DNA of 64,000 bases from Ottowia flava (GCF_042680565.1 NZ_JBHUEJ010000003.1:1-64000); one strand, 5' to 3'; numbered from the stretch's first letter, positions 1 to 7,961 are shown. Translations and numbers: made by a program. Notes: generated by a model from the letters alone, not told the origin.

Positions 1-64
1 GACCGCTTTGGCCATGAAGAGGGGATAGCGCTTTGGGTCAATGCAATCGTCGGGGATGCGACAC

Positions 65-1105
65 CTATGGCATCGCAAGCCTTGAAGAACGTACCGAATT
101 CACCTTGGCTTCGAGGTCGGCACATGCTTCCAACAGTTCGCTGAAAGGTACCGCGTCGCCCACCATCATCTTGTCGGCCAGCATGGCGGCATAGTCCTCG
201 GCGAGTGACTTTCTGGCTTGGCCTTCGGGGACAATTTTCAGATGCCCTGTGGTCGCGAGCATATAGTCGATCACTTGCCCATTGGCATCCTTCTCGATGA
301 AGAAGAAGGACTTGTGGTGAGCGACGGCCGTTGCCACCGTGTGATCGGCCATGATGGCGGCGAAGTGCGGGCTTCGTGCGATCGCGGCCAAGTCATGCCA
401 ATGGCGCGCATAGCGTTCACTGCGGATGCGGCCCTGTGCGCAGAACACGTGCGCAGCGGTGGCTTTCTCCCAAAAGGTGCGCGCGACGCTCATGACGAGC
501 GGCGAGGCGATGGGAAAAGATAGGTCGGCCAAGTGACCGGCGACGTCGCAAGCCACCTGGAACACTTGATGTGGCTCGCCCGTCGCGCGCGCACCGAACT
601 CCAGCGTGACGACGGGTGCCACGTAGCCCGTGCCTTGCGTCAGGGCAGGGTAGTGCAGGAACAACTTGTCGTTCTCCGAACCACCGAGTTCCAGCCGGGC
701 GTCCAAGCCCTCGCGCGTCAGGGCGGCCTGAATCGCCGGCTGCACGTTCTGTGTGATCCAGTCGGGCAGCCGATGTCGCACGGCTTGCGTCCATCTGCTC
801 GCCTGGCTGCGGCTGGCTGGCAAGTCACCGCCTTCATCGATCAGGTCCGGGATCAGCTTGCGGATGTCATAGGTCAGGTCAATGTCTTCAGAGAAGCGGT
901 CGATGATCCTGTAGACCTTCGACAGCGACGTGCCGCCTTTGAAGGTCAGGGCTGCCGACAACGGCGATTCGAACAGCGTGCGCAGCGTCCACACCACCCA
1001 CACGTCCTTTTCGAGCAAGTGGGCGGGACGGCCGGTTTCGGCACGCCCGTATTCCAGCGCTTCGCGTTGATCGGTCTTGCTCAGGTCGAAGAAATACTCA
1101 GCCAC
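65..1105 (-). CDS. AbiEii-type nucleotidyltransferase toxin
   Basis: This is a 346-residue nucleotidyl transferase of the AbiEii/AbiGii toxin family, the toxin half of a type IV (AbiE) toxin-antitoxin and phage-abortive system. The polymerase-beta-like core is visible: GGTSLSK at residues 57-63, followed by the acidic pair SEDIDL (D74, D76). A longer frame exists upstream, but its first 45 residues are Arg-rich and overlap the antitoxin. I chose the GTG at 1105 because it overlaps the antitoxin stop by 8 bp, which gives translational coupling, and because VAEYFFDL starts the recognisable family sequence. Related enzymes add nucleotides to tRNA ends or other targets; the target here is unknown. 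Confidence 0.88.
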   Translation of the reverse strand: MAEYFFDLSKTDQREALEYGRAETGRPAHLLEKDVWVVWTLRTLFESPLSAALTFKGGTSLSKVYRIIDRFSEDIDLTYDIRKLIPDLIDEGGDLPASRSQASRWTQAVRHRLPDWITQNVQPAIQAALTREGLDARLELGGSENDKLFLHYPALTQGTGYVAPVVTLEFGARATGEPHQVFQVACDVAGHLADLSFPIASPLVMSVARTFWEKATAAHVFCAQGRIRSERYARHWHDLAAIARSPHFAAIMADHTVATAVAHHKSFFFIEKDANGQVIDYMLATTGHLKIVPEGQARKSLAEDYAAMLADKMMVGDAVPFSELLEACADLEAKVNSVRSSRLAMP

Positions 1106-1694
1106 GCGCGGCTTCCTCGCCGATGGCTTGCGCCATCCAGCCGGGTAGCGTCGCGCGTGCCGAGGCCAGCGCCTGCCACTCGGAGCGGGGAAGGGTGCGG
1201 CGCAGCGATGACAGCGACTGGCCGGCGTGCGCAGGTCCAATCCAGGCCAGCGCGCGCACGGCCGCGCCGGCCGGCCGCGCGCCCAGTGCCAGCATCCAGC
1301 GCGGAGCGTGTTTCACCAGCACTTCCGAGCGTCCGAGCTTGAGCTTGCGGGTGCGGCCGGAAGTCAGGTAGACCTCGCGGATGGGCACTTGCTGCGTCAG
1401 GCCCAGGGCATTGGCCGCACTGGCGCCGTGCGGCACCACGATTTCGCCGCTCTGCTCGGCCAGCGCTTGGACGACCTTCTCGGGCGCGGGAGCGCGCGAG
1501 CCGAACCGGCTGGAGACTGGAACAGCGTAGGCGCCCCGCGCTACGCGCAGCAGTTTGCCGGCCTTGGCCAGTCGCGAGAACGCCTGGTCCACCGCCGATC
1601 GGCTTCCCAGGTGCAGGAACTCCTTGGGCGACAGCACGCCTCCCTCGGGGAGGGCTTGCGCTTGGGTGAGGATGGTCTCGGGTAGCGTGTTCAT
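1098..1694 (-). CDS. AbiEi-like antitoxin (DUF6088 type)
   Basis: This 198-residue protein is the antitoxin partner of the downstream AbiEii toxin and overlaps it by 8 bp. The N-terminal 70 residues (LSPKEFLHLGSRSAVDQAFS then LAKAGKLLRVARGAY) form a winged-helix domain of the type that binds the operon's own promoter. The C-terminal half (VPHGASAANALGL, REVYLTSGRTRKL) matches DUF6088/AbiEi-like proteins. The frame stays open to 1799, but the ATG at 1694 has an AAGG Shine-Dalgarno and starts the conserved sequence. Autorepression through the inverted repeat just upstream is likely. Confidence 0.85.
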   Translation of the reverse strand: MNTLPETILTQAQALPEGGVLSPKEFLHLGSRSAVDQAFSRLAKAGKLLRVARGAYAVPVSSRFGSRAPAPEKVVQALAEQSGEIVVPHGASAANALGLTQQVPIREVYLTSGRTRKLKLGRSEVLVKHAPRWMLALGARPAGAAVRALAWIGPAHAGQSLSSLRRTLPRSEWQALASARATLPGWMAQAIGEEAARG

Positions 1695-1714
1695 CGAGGG
1701 GGCCTTCTGATGAG

Positions 1715-1735
1715 AGAAACAGTTTACCAGTTTCT
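1715..1735 (-). promoter_or_regulatory. Inverted-repeat operator and promoter of the AbiE pair
   Basis: AGAAAC and GTTTCT form perfect 6-bp arms around a 9-bp spacer, 20 bp upstream of the antitoxin start. Read on the minus strand, TTGGTC, a 17-bp spacer and TAAACT give a plausible promoter whose -10 lies inside the inverted repeat. This is the geometry expected for autorepression by the antitoxin's winged helix. Confidence 0.55.
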
Positions 1736-1801
1736 GACATACCGACCAATGGATCGGGGGGGCAGGTTGGGCAGAGGCGCCGGCATCCGACGCATCCAAA
1801 A

Positions 1802-1830
1802 TTGACGTTCATTTGAAAAAGTCTTAAAAA
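1802..1830 (+). promoter_or_regulatory. Sigma70-type promoter, apparently leaderless
   Basis: TTGACG (1802-1807), a 17-bp spacer and TAAAAA (1825-1830) precede the AbiEi gene. The ATG at 1838 lies at the expected transcription start, 7-8 bp after the -10, and no Shine-Dalgarno is present. The mRNA is therefore probably leaderless. Confidence 0.55.
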
Positions 1831-1837
1831 TCGTAGT

Positions 1838-2575
1838 ATGGCTACGACTGGATCGAGCAAGCTAATTGCGCTCTATACCCGGCTGGCACCAGGGACGCCG
1901 CTGACCTCGGCGGACTTGGCGGCGCTGGGCATCTCTGCCGACCTGGCCGTTCACTACGTCCGGGCAGGGTGGCTCACGCGCCTGGCGCGCGGGGTGTTCT
2001 GCCGTCCGAACGATGCCCCGGCACTTCATCCCAGCGTACTGCTGTTGCAGCGCCGGTTCGAGGGGCTGCACGTTGGTGGCAAGTCGGCGCTGGACTGGTA
2101 TGGCGTGCGGCAGTATGTGTCGCAGCAGCTGGTGCTGCACCTGTATGGCTGGACGGCAGGGCGCTTGCCCGAATGGTTCATCGAGCGCTTCCCTGCCGAG
2201 TACCACCGCAAGCGGCTGTTTGACGAGCAACCGGATGCTTTGCTGCACGTCGGCCCATTCGAGCAGCGCGGCCAGGCGCCGCAGGTCTCGGCACCGGAGC
2301 GCGCATTGCTGGAGTTGTTGAGCGAGGTCGGCGTGCGCCAGCCCTTGCAGGAAGCCCGCGAACTCGTTGAGAGCGCCTACAGCTTGCGCGCCGAGGTACT
2401 GCGCGAGCTGTTGCAGCATTGCACGAGCGTCAAGACCGTGCGACTGTGCCTGCAACTTGGCCGCGAAGCCTCATTGCCGTGGGCGGCCAAGCTCGACCCG
2501 GCCGCGCTGCCGACGGGCAGCGGCCGGCCTTGGGTATCCAGATCGGCCGATGGTCTGCTGGTACTCAAACCATGA
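1838..2575 (+). CDS. AbiEi family antitoxin, partner toxin degenerate
   Basis: This 245-residue protein belongs to the AbiEi_3 antitoxin group. An N-terminal winged helix occupies residues 10-60 (LTSADLAALGISADLAVHYV, then WLTRLARGVFCRP), and the C-terminal domain contains VGGKSALDWYGVRQYV and SAPERALLELLSEV. In this family the toxin gene normally overlaps the antitoxin stop. Here an ATGA overlap at 2572 does open such a frame, but it breaks at once (see the pseudogene). The gene is divergent from the intact AbiE pair, so the locus holds two AbiE-type modules. The orphan antitoxin could still act as a repressor, an anti-addiction factor or neither. Confidence 0.85.
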   Translation: MATTGSSKLIALYTRLAPGTPLTSADLAALGISADLAVHYVRAGWLTRLARGVFCRPNDAPALHPSVLLLQRRFEGLHVGGKSALDWYGVRQYVSQQLVLHLYGWTAGRLPEWFIERFPAEYHRKRLFDEQPDALLHVGPFEQRGQAPQVSAPERALLELLSEVGVRQPLQEARELVESAYSLRAEVLRELLQHCTSVKTVRLCLQLGREASLPWAAKLDPAALPTGSGRPWVSRSADGLLVLKP

Positions 2576-2686
2576 ACCAAACCTTCTCGATAACACACGC
2601 CTGCTGGCGCAGTTGCAGAAGGCCGATATGAGGAGTTCGCAGAGCAGGTGGACCTGCTCGCCGAGCAGCTATCTGCGCTATCCTAG
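2572..2686 (+). pseudogene. Remnant of AbiEii-type toxin
   Basis: The ATG overlaps the antitoxin stop (ATGA), exactly where the toxin should begin. The first codons read MNQT. A +1 shift then gives LLDNTRLLAQLQKAD, resembling the family's amino terminus (MNxTFLDxxRLL). A further frame ends in YEEFAEQVDLLAEQLSALS and a TAG at 2686, which looks like a genuine C-terminal tail. The catalytic core of about 250 residues is absent. I infer an internal deletion plus a frameshift. Confidence 0.5.
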
Positions 2687-2763
2687 AAGGCGATTGATGA
2701 TGGTGCCGTCGGCGTCGTCAGCCCGCAAATCGTCCCATCTCCCGCGCCAGAAAAAGGTGTCCG

Positions 2764-2862
2764 ATGCAGACGGTAAACGCGACGGTAAGGCCCATTTCGA
2801 TCATCGAAAATCCCTTTAACCACGTGAACTTGCGTGACCCGTTGATGACCGAGTGGGAGTGA
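2764..2862 (+). CDS. Short ORF of 32 residues, unrecognised
   Basis: ATG to TGA gives 32 residues ending in NHVNLRDPLMTEWE. It has no Shine-Dalgarno and no recognised family. The composition looks protein-like, so it may be the tail of a lost gene at the edge of the AbiE island. The rest of 2687-2907 shows nothing else. Confidence 0.25.
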   Translation: MQTVNATVRPISIIENPFNHVNLRDPLMTEWE

Positions 2863-2907
2863 GCCAGGTCAGGGCGCAGACGTATTTCGCAAACTTGACC
2901 GTTGCGT

Positions 2908-3531
2908 ATGGCAGATCAGTTTTCGCTCTTCGGGGCACCGCCTGAAGAGACGGATATCCCTTGCTTGGCGCCCGCTGCGCCGGGCTTTCGGTGCGAACTG
3001 TTCTTCGCCGTTCAGCCCGAGCAGGAAGATGCCGAGCGGATAAGCGCGCAGGCCGAGGCGGTGCGCCAGGCGCTGAACCTGTATGGCGGCTCCGTCGTCA
3101 GTGCGCCGCGCCTGCACATCTCGCTGCACGGGTTGGGGCGCTACGACGCTGCGCCAAAAGAATTGCTGGCACGTGCGCTGGATGCCGCCGCGCGCGTACG
3201 ACTGGCGCCGTTCGAGGTCGCCTTTGACCAACTGATGAGCTTCGGACGCCCTGACGCCAAGACGGATGCCTATCCTTTGGTGCTGACCGAGAGCGTGCCC
3301 GACCCCGGCTTGCTGGCGCTGCATCAGCGCCTTGGGATGGCGCTGGCGGACGCGGGCATACCCGTCGAATTGCCATTTCATCCCCACATGACCCTGTCGC
3401 GACACGGTAAACACGTCCCATCGCAGCCCCAGGCGCCAATGCGCTGGACCGCCAGGCGCTTCGTGTTGATCTGGAGCCATTTGGGCAAAACGCGTTACGA
3501 GCGCGCTGGCGACTGGCTGCTGACCGCCTGA
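2908..3531 (+). CDS. 2'-5' RNA ligase family protein (2H phosphoesterase)
   Basis: This 207-residue protein belongs to the 2H phosphoesterase superfamily, which includes ThpR/LigT. Both signature motifs are present: PRLHISLHGLG near residue 70 (HxSL) and PFHPHMTLSRHGK near residue 157 (HxTL). Members hydrolyse or ligate 2',3'-cyclic or 2'-5' phosphodiester bonds in RNA or nucleotides; the substrate here is unknown. I took the ATG at 2908 (MADQFSLFG), which is a common start in this subfamily, rather than the TTG two codons upstream. The gene stands alone between the AbiE patch and the phosphohistidine phosphatase. Confidence 0.85.
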   Translation: MADQFSLFGAPPEETDIPCLAPAAPGFRCELFFAVQPEQEDAERISAQAEAVRQALNLYGGSVVSAPRLHISLHGLGRYDAAPKELLARALDAAARVRLAPFEVAFDQLMSFGRPDAKTDAYPLVLTESVPDPGLLALHQRLGMALADAGIPVELPFHPHMTLSRHGKHVPSQPQAPMRWTARRFVLIWSHLGKTRYERAGDWLLTA

Positions 3532-3663
3532 ATCGATACGAGTGGTGGCGGCTCCTCCCAATGGTAAAGCGCGGGGATCGCTAGAAGGAACGGAACGGTT
3601 TCCGACCGACCGGAGATCGACGCCCTAACGCAAACGGATAGGCGACCTCAGCGAAAACCCAAC

Positions 3664-4203
3664 TCAGTCGATGCCCGTGGCCAGATCTCCCGCCAGCAGT
3701 TGTTGCGGCAGTTGCCGGAAGCGCCAGCCACCGCGCGCCGGCTCAAACGCCCAGACCACATCGAAGCGCTCGCCGGGCCACGCTTTCGGGATCTGGGCCG
3801 CCGGCGCGATGGCCTGCGCCAGCGTCGGGATGCACTCGTGCGACCAGGCGATCAGCACCACCCCGTCGAGCTGGTGACAGCGTTCGGCAGCCTGATCCGT
3901 CTGCGTCTTCATCAGCCGGGCTTCGACTTTCAGCCCCAGCGCTTGCGCCAGAGGCGTGACGGTCTGCCGCGTGCGGCGGCTGTCGTCCGGCGCGCTGCGG
4001 TCGAAGCGTTCGGACAGGATGTGCGTCGGCACGCGGACACCGTCCACGTACGGGTGCTGAAAGAAGCGGATCAACGCGCCCGCACGTTGCCAGCCGCGCA
4101 CGCTCAGCGAATGCTCGTCCAGTTTGCCGCGCCGGCGCACGCCCTGAACCCGGTCGGGAATGGGTTTCTCGGCGTGGCGGATGAGCAGGATTTGTTCTGG
4201 CAT
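3664..4203 (-). CDS. Histidine phosphatase superfamily protein
   Basis: This 179-residue protein has the phosphoglycerate-mutase/acid-phosphatase signature LLIRHAEKP at residues 6-14, with the catalytic His in RHxE. LSVRGWQRAGAL follows, and the second histidine lies in LIAWSHE. The size suits a SixA-like or histidine phosphatase-family protein; the substrate cannot be read from the sequence. The frame is open far upstream, but the sequence before MPEQILLI is low-complexity and Arg-rich, so the ATG at 4203 is preferred. It is divergent from the PaiB-like gene, and the 174-bp gap (4204-4377) should carry both promoters. Confidence 0.85.
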   Translation of the reverse strand: MPEQILLIRHAEKPIPDRVQGVRRRGKLDEHSLSVRGWQRAGALIRFFQHPYVDGVRVPTHILSERFDRSAPDDSRRTRQTVTPLAQALGLKVEARLMKTQTDQAAERCHQLDGVVLIAWSHECIPTLAQAIAPAAQIPKAWPGERFDVVWAFEPARGGWRFRQLPQQLLAGDLATGID

Positions 4204-4377
4204 GGCATTGCACGGCTGAATGGCGCAGAGCAGGGGGCGAGCAGTTGGCGGTGGGCGGCGTCGGCGCAACCGTCGGGCTGCAAGCCATTCTGCCGGCCGC
4301 GCCGCTGCCGCGCAAACCCCACCGTTTCGGCCACAATGCCCGTCACTGTGCGACCCTTGATCGCCGCGCCCGCCACC

Positions 4378-5034
4378 ATGTACCTGCCCCCTTACTTCGC
4401 CAGCCGCGACCCCGCTCAGGCCGCGCGCTTGATGCGCGAACACCCGTTCGCCAGCCTGATCACGACCGATGATGACGGCTTACCTTACGTCACGCACCTG
4501 CCGCTGCACCTGCAGGGCGCGGGTGCGGCCGAGGGGAATTTCACGCTGCTCGGCCACGTGGCGCGGCCCAACCCGCAGTGGCGGCATTTGCAGGCGCGGC
4601 CGCGCGCGGTGGTGACGTTCTTGGGCCCGCACGCCTATATGTCGCCCAGCGTCTACCCCGACCTGGCGCGCGTGCCGACCTGGAATTACCTGGCGGTGCA
4701 CGCCACGGTGACGGCGCGCCTGCTGGACGCGGACGACGCGCAGGGCAAGGACGATTTGCTGAAAAGCCTGATCGGTGACCACGAACCCGCGTACGCCGCG
4801 CAATGGCGTGCCATGGATCCGGAGCTGGCGGGCAAGCTGCTGCAGGGCATCACGGCGTTTGAACTCACGGTGACCGACTGGCAATGCAAGCTCAAGCTGA
4901 ACCAGCACCGCAAGGAAGCGCACGCCGCCATGCATGCGGCCTACGCAGCGGGCAGCCCGGACGAGCGCGCACTGGGCGGTTGGATGGAAGATTTGGGCAT
5001 GACGGCGCCCGCAAGGCCGCAAGGAGAAGCGTGA
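4378..5034 (+). CDS. PaiB-type FMN-binding protein (putative negative regulator)
   Basis: This 218-residue protein matches the PaiB family of FMN-binding split-barrel proteins. It opens with MYLPPYFASRD, the family's conserved start, and contains HPFASLITTDDDGLPYVTHL, GPHAYMSPSVYP and WNYLAVHATV; the C-terminal part carries KLNQHRKE. Bacillus PaiB is reported as a negative regulator of sporulation and protease genes. In proteobacteria the role is undefined, and flavin binding is the safer statement. An upstream in-frame ATG at 4336 exists but adds non-family residues. The stop overlaps the next start by one base (TGATG). Confidence 0.85.
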   Translation: MYLPPYFASRDPAQAARLMREHPFASLITTDDDGLPYVTHLPLHLQGAGAAEGNFTLLGHVARPNPQWRHLQARPRAVVTFLGPHAYMSPSVYPDLARVPTWNYLAVHATVTARLLDADDAQGKDDLLKSLIGDHEPAYAAQWRAMDPELAGKLLQGITAFELTVTDWQCKLKLNQHRKEAHAAMHAAYAAGSPDERALGGWMEDLGMTAPARPQGEA

Positions 5035-5261
5035 TGCGTGGCATGAGCTTGCTGGGCCTGGTCATCGTGGCCTTGGTGATCGGTTTGCTGGTGACCAAAC
5101 AGACCGTCGGCAGCCGCAACGCCACGTCGGCCATCGGCGTGCCCGCGTCGGCACCGCAGGGCAACGTGCGCGAGCAAAGCCAGCAGATTCAGCAGCAATA
5201 CAAGCAAGCGCTGGAAGGCGCGCTGAACCAGCCGAGGCCCGAGCCAGACGACGCCAAGTGA
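5034..5261 (+). CDS. Small single-pass membrane protein
   Basis: A 75-residue protein of unknown function. Residues 4-20 (MSLLGLVIVALVIGLLV) form one hydrophobic segment, followed by a polar tail rich in Gln and Ala (REQSQQIQQQYKQALEGAL) that could form a short coiled coil. The start overlaps the paiB-like stop (TGATG) and has an AAGGAG Shine-Dalgarno 8 bp upstream, so it is translated as part of that operon. No family is recognised. Confidence 0.7.
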   Translation: MRGMSLLGLVIVALVIGLLVTKQTVGSRNATSAIGVPASAPQGNVREQSQQIQQQYKQALEGALNQPRPEPDDAK

Positions 5262-5281
5262 ATGGGCGAGCGCTGGCCTGT

Positions 5282-5335
5282 TTTGAATGACATCGGCCTC
5301 TAGCCCTACAGCCACCTGCGCAACCAGCTATGAAC
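5282..5335 (+). repeat. Comamonad dispersed repeat, copy 1 (forward)
   Basis: This copy carries CATCGGCCTCTAGCCCTACA, then CTGCGCAACCAGCTAT. Its last bases overlap the annotated ATG of the tadA fusion gene, so the repeat forms the gene's 5' leader. Confidence 0.75.
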
Positions 5336-6763
5336 AATGAAGCGACGCCGCCGCCCCTTGGCACCCTGGTGACCGACGACGCGCAGGCCATGCGGCTGGC
5401 CTTGGGCGAGGCGGGGCACGCCGTGGCGGCGGGTGAAGTGCCGGTCGGCGCCGTGCTGGTCGATGCGACGGGCACGGTCATCGCCACCGGCCGCAACGCG
5501 CCGATCGGCGGGCACGACCCGACGGCGCACGCCGAGATCGCTGCGCTGCGCGCCGGGGCCGCCGCGCGCGGCAACTACCGGCTGGACGGCTGCACGTTGT
5601 TCGTCACGCTCGAGCCCTGCACCATGTGCGCTGGCGCCATGCTGCACGCGCGGCTGGCGCGGGTCGTGTACGGCGCGCCAGACCCCAAGACCGGCGCGGC
5701 AGGGTCGGTGCACAACCCCTTCGCCGACACACGGCTGAACCACCAGACCCAGGTGCACGGCGGCGTATTGGCCGATGAATGCGCCGCGCTGCTGCGCGAC
5801 TTCTTCCAGCCGCGCCGCGTCAACAATTCGCCCCTGCGCGACGACGCGCTGCGCACGCCGGCCGCGCGCTTTGCGAACTTGCCCGGCTACCCCTGGTCGC
5901 CAAGCTACGTCAGCGATTTGCCAGCGCTGAACGGCCTGCGCATGGCCTACCTGGACGAATGCGCTCGCGCCGCCAAAGAAGGTGGAAGTGGGGCAGGGCA
6001 GCGCACCTGGCTGTGCCTGCACGGCAACCCGACCTGGAGCTACCTGTACCGCCACCAGATCCCGGTGTGGCTGGCGGCCGGCGACCGTGTGGTCGCGCCC
6101 GATCTGATCGGCTTTGGCCAAAGCGACAAGCCCAAGAAAGAAGCCGCGCACAGCTTCAGCTGGCACCGGCAGGTGCTGCTGAAGTTCGTCGAGCGGCTGG
6201 ACCTGCGCCGCGTCATCCTGGTCGTGCAGGACTGGGGCGGCCTGCTGGGGTTGACGCTGCCGATGGCGTCGCCCGAGCGGTACGTTGGTCTGTTCGTCAT
6301 GAACACGACGCTGGCGACCGGCGAGGTGCCGCTGCCGGGCGGTTTTCTGGCGTGGCGCGAGATGTGCCGCAAGAACCCTGGCTTTGATATCGGCCGGCTG
6401 ATGGCGCGCGGCAACCCGCAGCTCGCGCCCGCCGAATGCGCCGCCTACGATGCGCCGTTTCCCGACGTCGGCCACCGCGCCGCCACGCGCGCCTTTCCGC
6501 CGATGGTGCCCGAGCACGCGGACGACGACGGCGCCGCCATCTCGCGCCAAGCGCAGGGGTTTTGGCGCGACCACTGGCAAGGCCGCAGCCTGATGGCGAT
6601 TGGCCAGCGCGACCCGGTGCTGGGCGAGCCGGTGATGCGCGCGCTGCAGGCCACGTTGCGTGGCTGCCCCGCGCCCTGGCTGCTGCCGGACGCCGGCCAC
6701 TTCACGCCCGAAGCCGGCGCCATCCTTGCCGAGCGCGCGCTGCTGCACTTCGACGGCGTGTGA
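5330..6763 (+). CDS. tadA: tRNA adenosine(34) deaminase fused to an alpha/beta hydrolase
   Basis: This 477-residue protein joins two enzymes. Residues 15-165 are TadA, which converts A34 to inosine in tRNA-Arg(ACG): the zinc/proton-relay motif HAEIAAL and the Cys motif PCTMCAGAM are intact. Residues 185-477 are a haloalkane-dehalogenase-like hydrolase: HGNPTWSYLYRH (oxyanion loop), VVQDWGGLLG (nucleophile Asp) and DAGHF (catalytic His). Typical TadA is about 160 residues, so the hydrolase is an addition. The ATG at 5330 lies inside a dispersed repeat. A GTG at 5369 would start at VTDDAQAM, closer to ordinary TadA amino termini. No stop or frameshift separates the halves. Confidence 0.9.
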   Translation: MNNEATPPPLGTLVTDDAQAMRLALGEAGHAVAAGEVPVGAVLVDATGTVIATGRNAPIGGHDPTAHAEIAALRAGAAARGNYRLDGCTLFVTLEPCTMCAGAMLHARLARVVYGAPDPKTGAAGSVHNPFADTRLNHQTQVHGGVLADECAALLRDFFQPRRVNNSPLRDDALRTPAARFANLPGYPWSPSYVSDLPALNGLRMAYLDECARAAKEGGSGAGQRTWLCLHGNPTWSYLYRHQIPVWLAAGDRVVAPDLIGFGQSDKPKKEAAHSFSWHRQVLLKFVERLDLRRVILVVQDWGGLLGLTLPMASPERYVGLFVMNTTLATGEVPLPGGFLAWREMCRKNPGFDIGRLMARGNPQLAPAECAAYDAPFPDVGHRAATRAFPPMVPEHADDDGAAISRQAQGFWRDHWQGRSLMAIGQRDPVLGEPVMRALQATLRGCPAPWLLPDAGHFTPEAGAILAERALLHFDGV

Positions 6764-6806
6764 ACCTGCGGCGCAGCGGAGCGGACCGCGCGCTAGAATG
6801 TCTATG

Positions 6807-6867
6807 AATTTGATAGCTGCCTGCGCACGTCCATCAAGCGCTGGCGGCCTATTTGGCTTGATTTTCT
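6807..6867 (-). repeat. Comamonad dispersed repeat, copy 2 (reverse)
   Basis: Carries TTGATAGCTGCCTGCGCA, a spacer, GCGCTGGCGGCC and ATTTGGCTTGATTTT. It fills the gap between the tadA fusion and the LD-carboxypeptidase gene and ends 14 bp before the latter's ATG. Confidence 0.8.
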
Positions 6868-6880
6868 GTTGAAGGCTTTC

Positions 6881-7855
6881 ATGGCACACATCTACGTCTA
6901 TTCCCCTTCTGGCGCCGTGCGCGACCGCGCTGCGTTCCGCCGCGGCATCCAACGCCTGCAGGCCATGGGGCACGAGGTAGAAGTCGATCCCGACGCGCTC
7001 GCCACGTTCGAGCGCTTTGCCGGCGACGACGCCACGCGCCTGGCAGCCATCGGCCGTGCGGCCGCCAGCGGCGCCGACGTGGCGCTGACCACGCGCGGCG
7101 GTTACGGCATCACGCGCCTGCTGCCCGATCTGCCCTACAAGGCGCTGGCGCGCGCCGTGGGCAAGGGCACGCGCCTTGTCGGCTTCAGCGATTTCACGGC
7201 GCTGCAACTGGCGCTGCTGGCCAAGACCGGAGCGCCCACCTGGGCGGGGCCCTCACTGTGCGAAGGCTTTGGCGCCGCCGACGCCAGCGATGCGGCGGAC
7301 GACCATGGCGGCAAGGCGACGAGCGGCCCTGACGAGATCATGCTGGCCTGCTTTGACGACATGGCCAGCGGCGTGGGCGAGGGCACGGGCTGGCGCCTGC
7401 CCAAGGCCGACCGCGAACTGCTCAAGGCGCGTCGTGACGGCCACCTGGCGCACGACGCCACGCTGTGGGGCGGCAACCTGGCGATGGTCATGTCCATGCT
7501 GGGCACCCCCTGGTGGCCAGAAGTGGAGGGCGGCGTGCTGTTTCTCGAAGACGTGGGCGAACACCCCTACCGCGTCGAGCGCATGCTGCTGCAGCTGCTG
7601 CAGGCCGGTGTCCTGGCCCGGCAAAAGGCCATCGTGCTGGGCCAGTTCACCGAATACCGGCTGGGTCCGCAGGACAAGGGCTTCAACCTGACCAAGGTGG
7701 TGGACGGCCTGCGCGCACGCCTGAAGAAAGTGCCGGTGCTGACGGGCCTGCCATTTGGCCACGTGCCGACCAAGGTGCTGCTGCCGGTGGGGCGACCCGT
7801 TGACCTGCTGGTGGAAGAGGGCGATGCGATGCTGCTGTGGGGACACATGCACTGA
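6881..7855 (+). CDS. ldcA: LD-carboxypeptidase (peptidase family S66)
   Basis: This 324-residue enzyme matches LdcA, which removes the terminal D-Ala from murein tetrapeptides during cell-wall recycling in the cytoplasm. TTRGGYGITRLLPDL (residues 70-84) and VGFSDFTALQLAL carry the family core; S103 in GFSD is the expected nucleophile. The Glu/His partners sit in FLEDVGEHPYRVERML and GLPFGHVPTKV. I chose the ATG at 6881 over the TTG at 6869 because it begins the conserved strand and avoids the repeat just upstream. A strong terminator follows. Confidence 0.92.
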   Translation: MAHIYVYSPSGAVRDRAAFRRGIQRLQAMGHEVEVDPDALATFERFAGDDATRLAAIGRAAASGADVALTTRGGYGITRLLPDLPYKALARAVGKGTRLVGFSDFTALQLALLAKTGAPTWAGPSLCEGFGAADASDAADDHGGKATSGPDEIMLACFDDMASGVGEGTGWRLPKADRELLKARRDGHLAHDATLWGGNLAMVMSMLGTPWWPEVEGGVLFLEDVGEHPYRVERMLLQLLQAGVLARQKAIVLGQFTEYRLGPQDKGFNLTKVVDGLRARLKKVPVLTGLPFGHVPTKVLLPVGRPVDLLVEEGDAMLLWGHMH

Positions 7856-7883
7856 GCTGGCGCAGGCACAGCTTGTGCAACGT

Positions 7884-7911
7884 AAAAAGGGACGCTTGGC
7901 GTCCCTTTTTT
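7884..7911 (+). terminator. Rho-independent terminator after ldcA
   Basis: GGGACGC and GCGTCCC pair around a TTG loop. The stem is flanked by A5 on the left and T6 on the right, so it can also act on the minus strand for the convergent gene at 7962. Confidence 0.9.
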
Positions 7912-7961
7912 GTGGTTGTCTGCGACGTCCCGAGAGAGGCCTGCGTTTTCGAAGCTGCCGC

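Noticed and set aside
1..64. Possible start of a minus-strand gene (a frame reading DDCIDPKRYPLFMAKAV)
   Set aside because: Only about 20 codons are visible and no convincing start codon or Shine-Dalgarno can be placed, so it is not annotated.
5306..7207. Very long open frame (633 codons) antisense to the tadA fusion
   Set aside because: It mirrors codon bias of the real gene in GC-rich DNA. Its product is Arg/Ala/Gln-rich without any motif.
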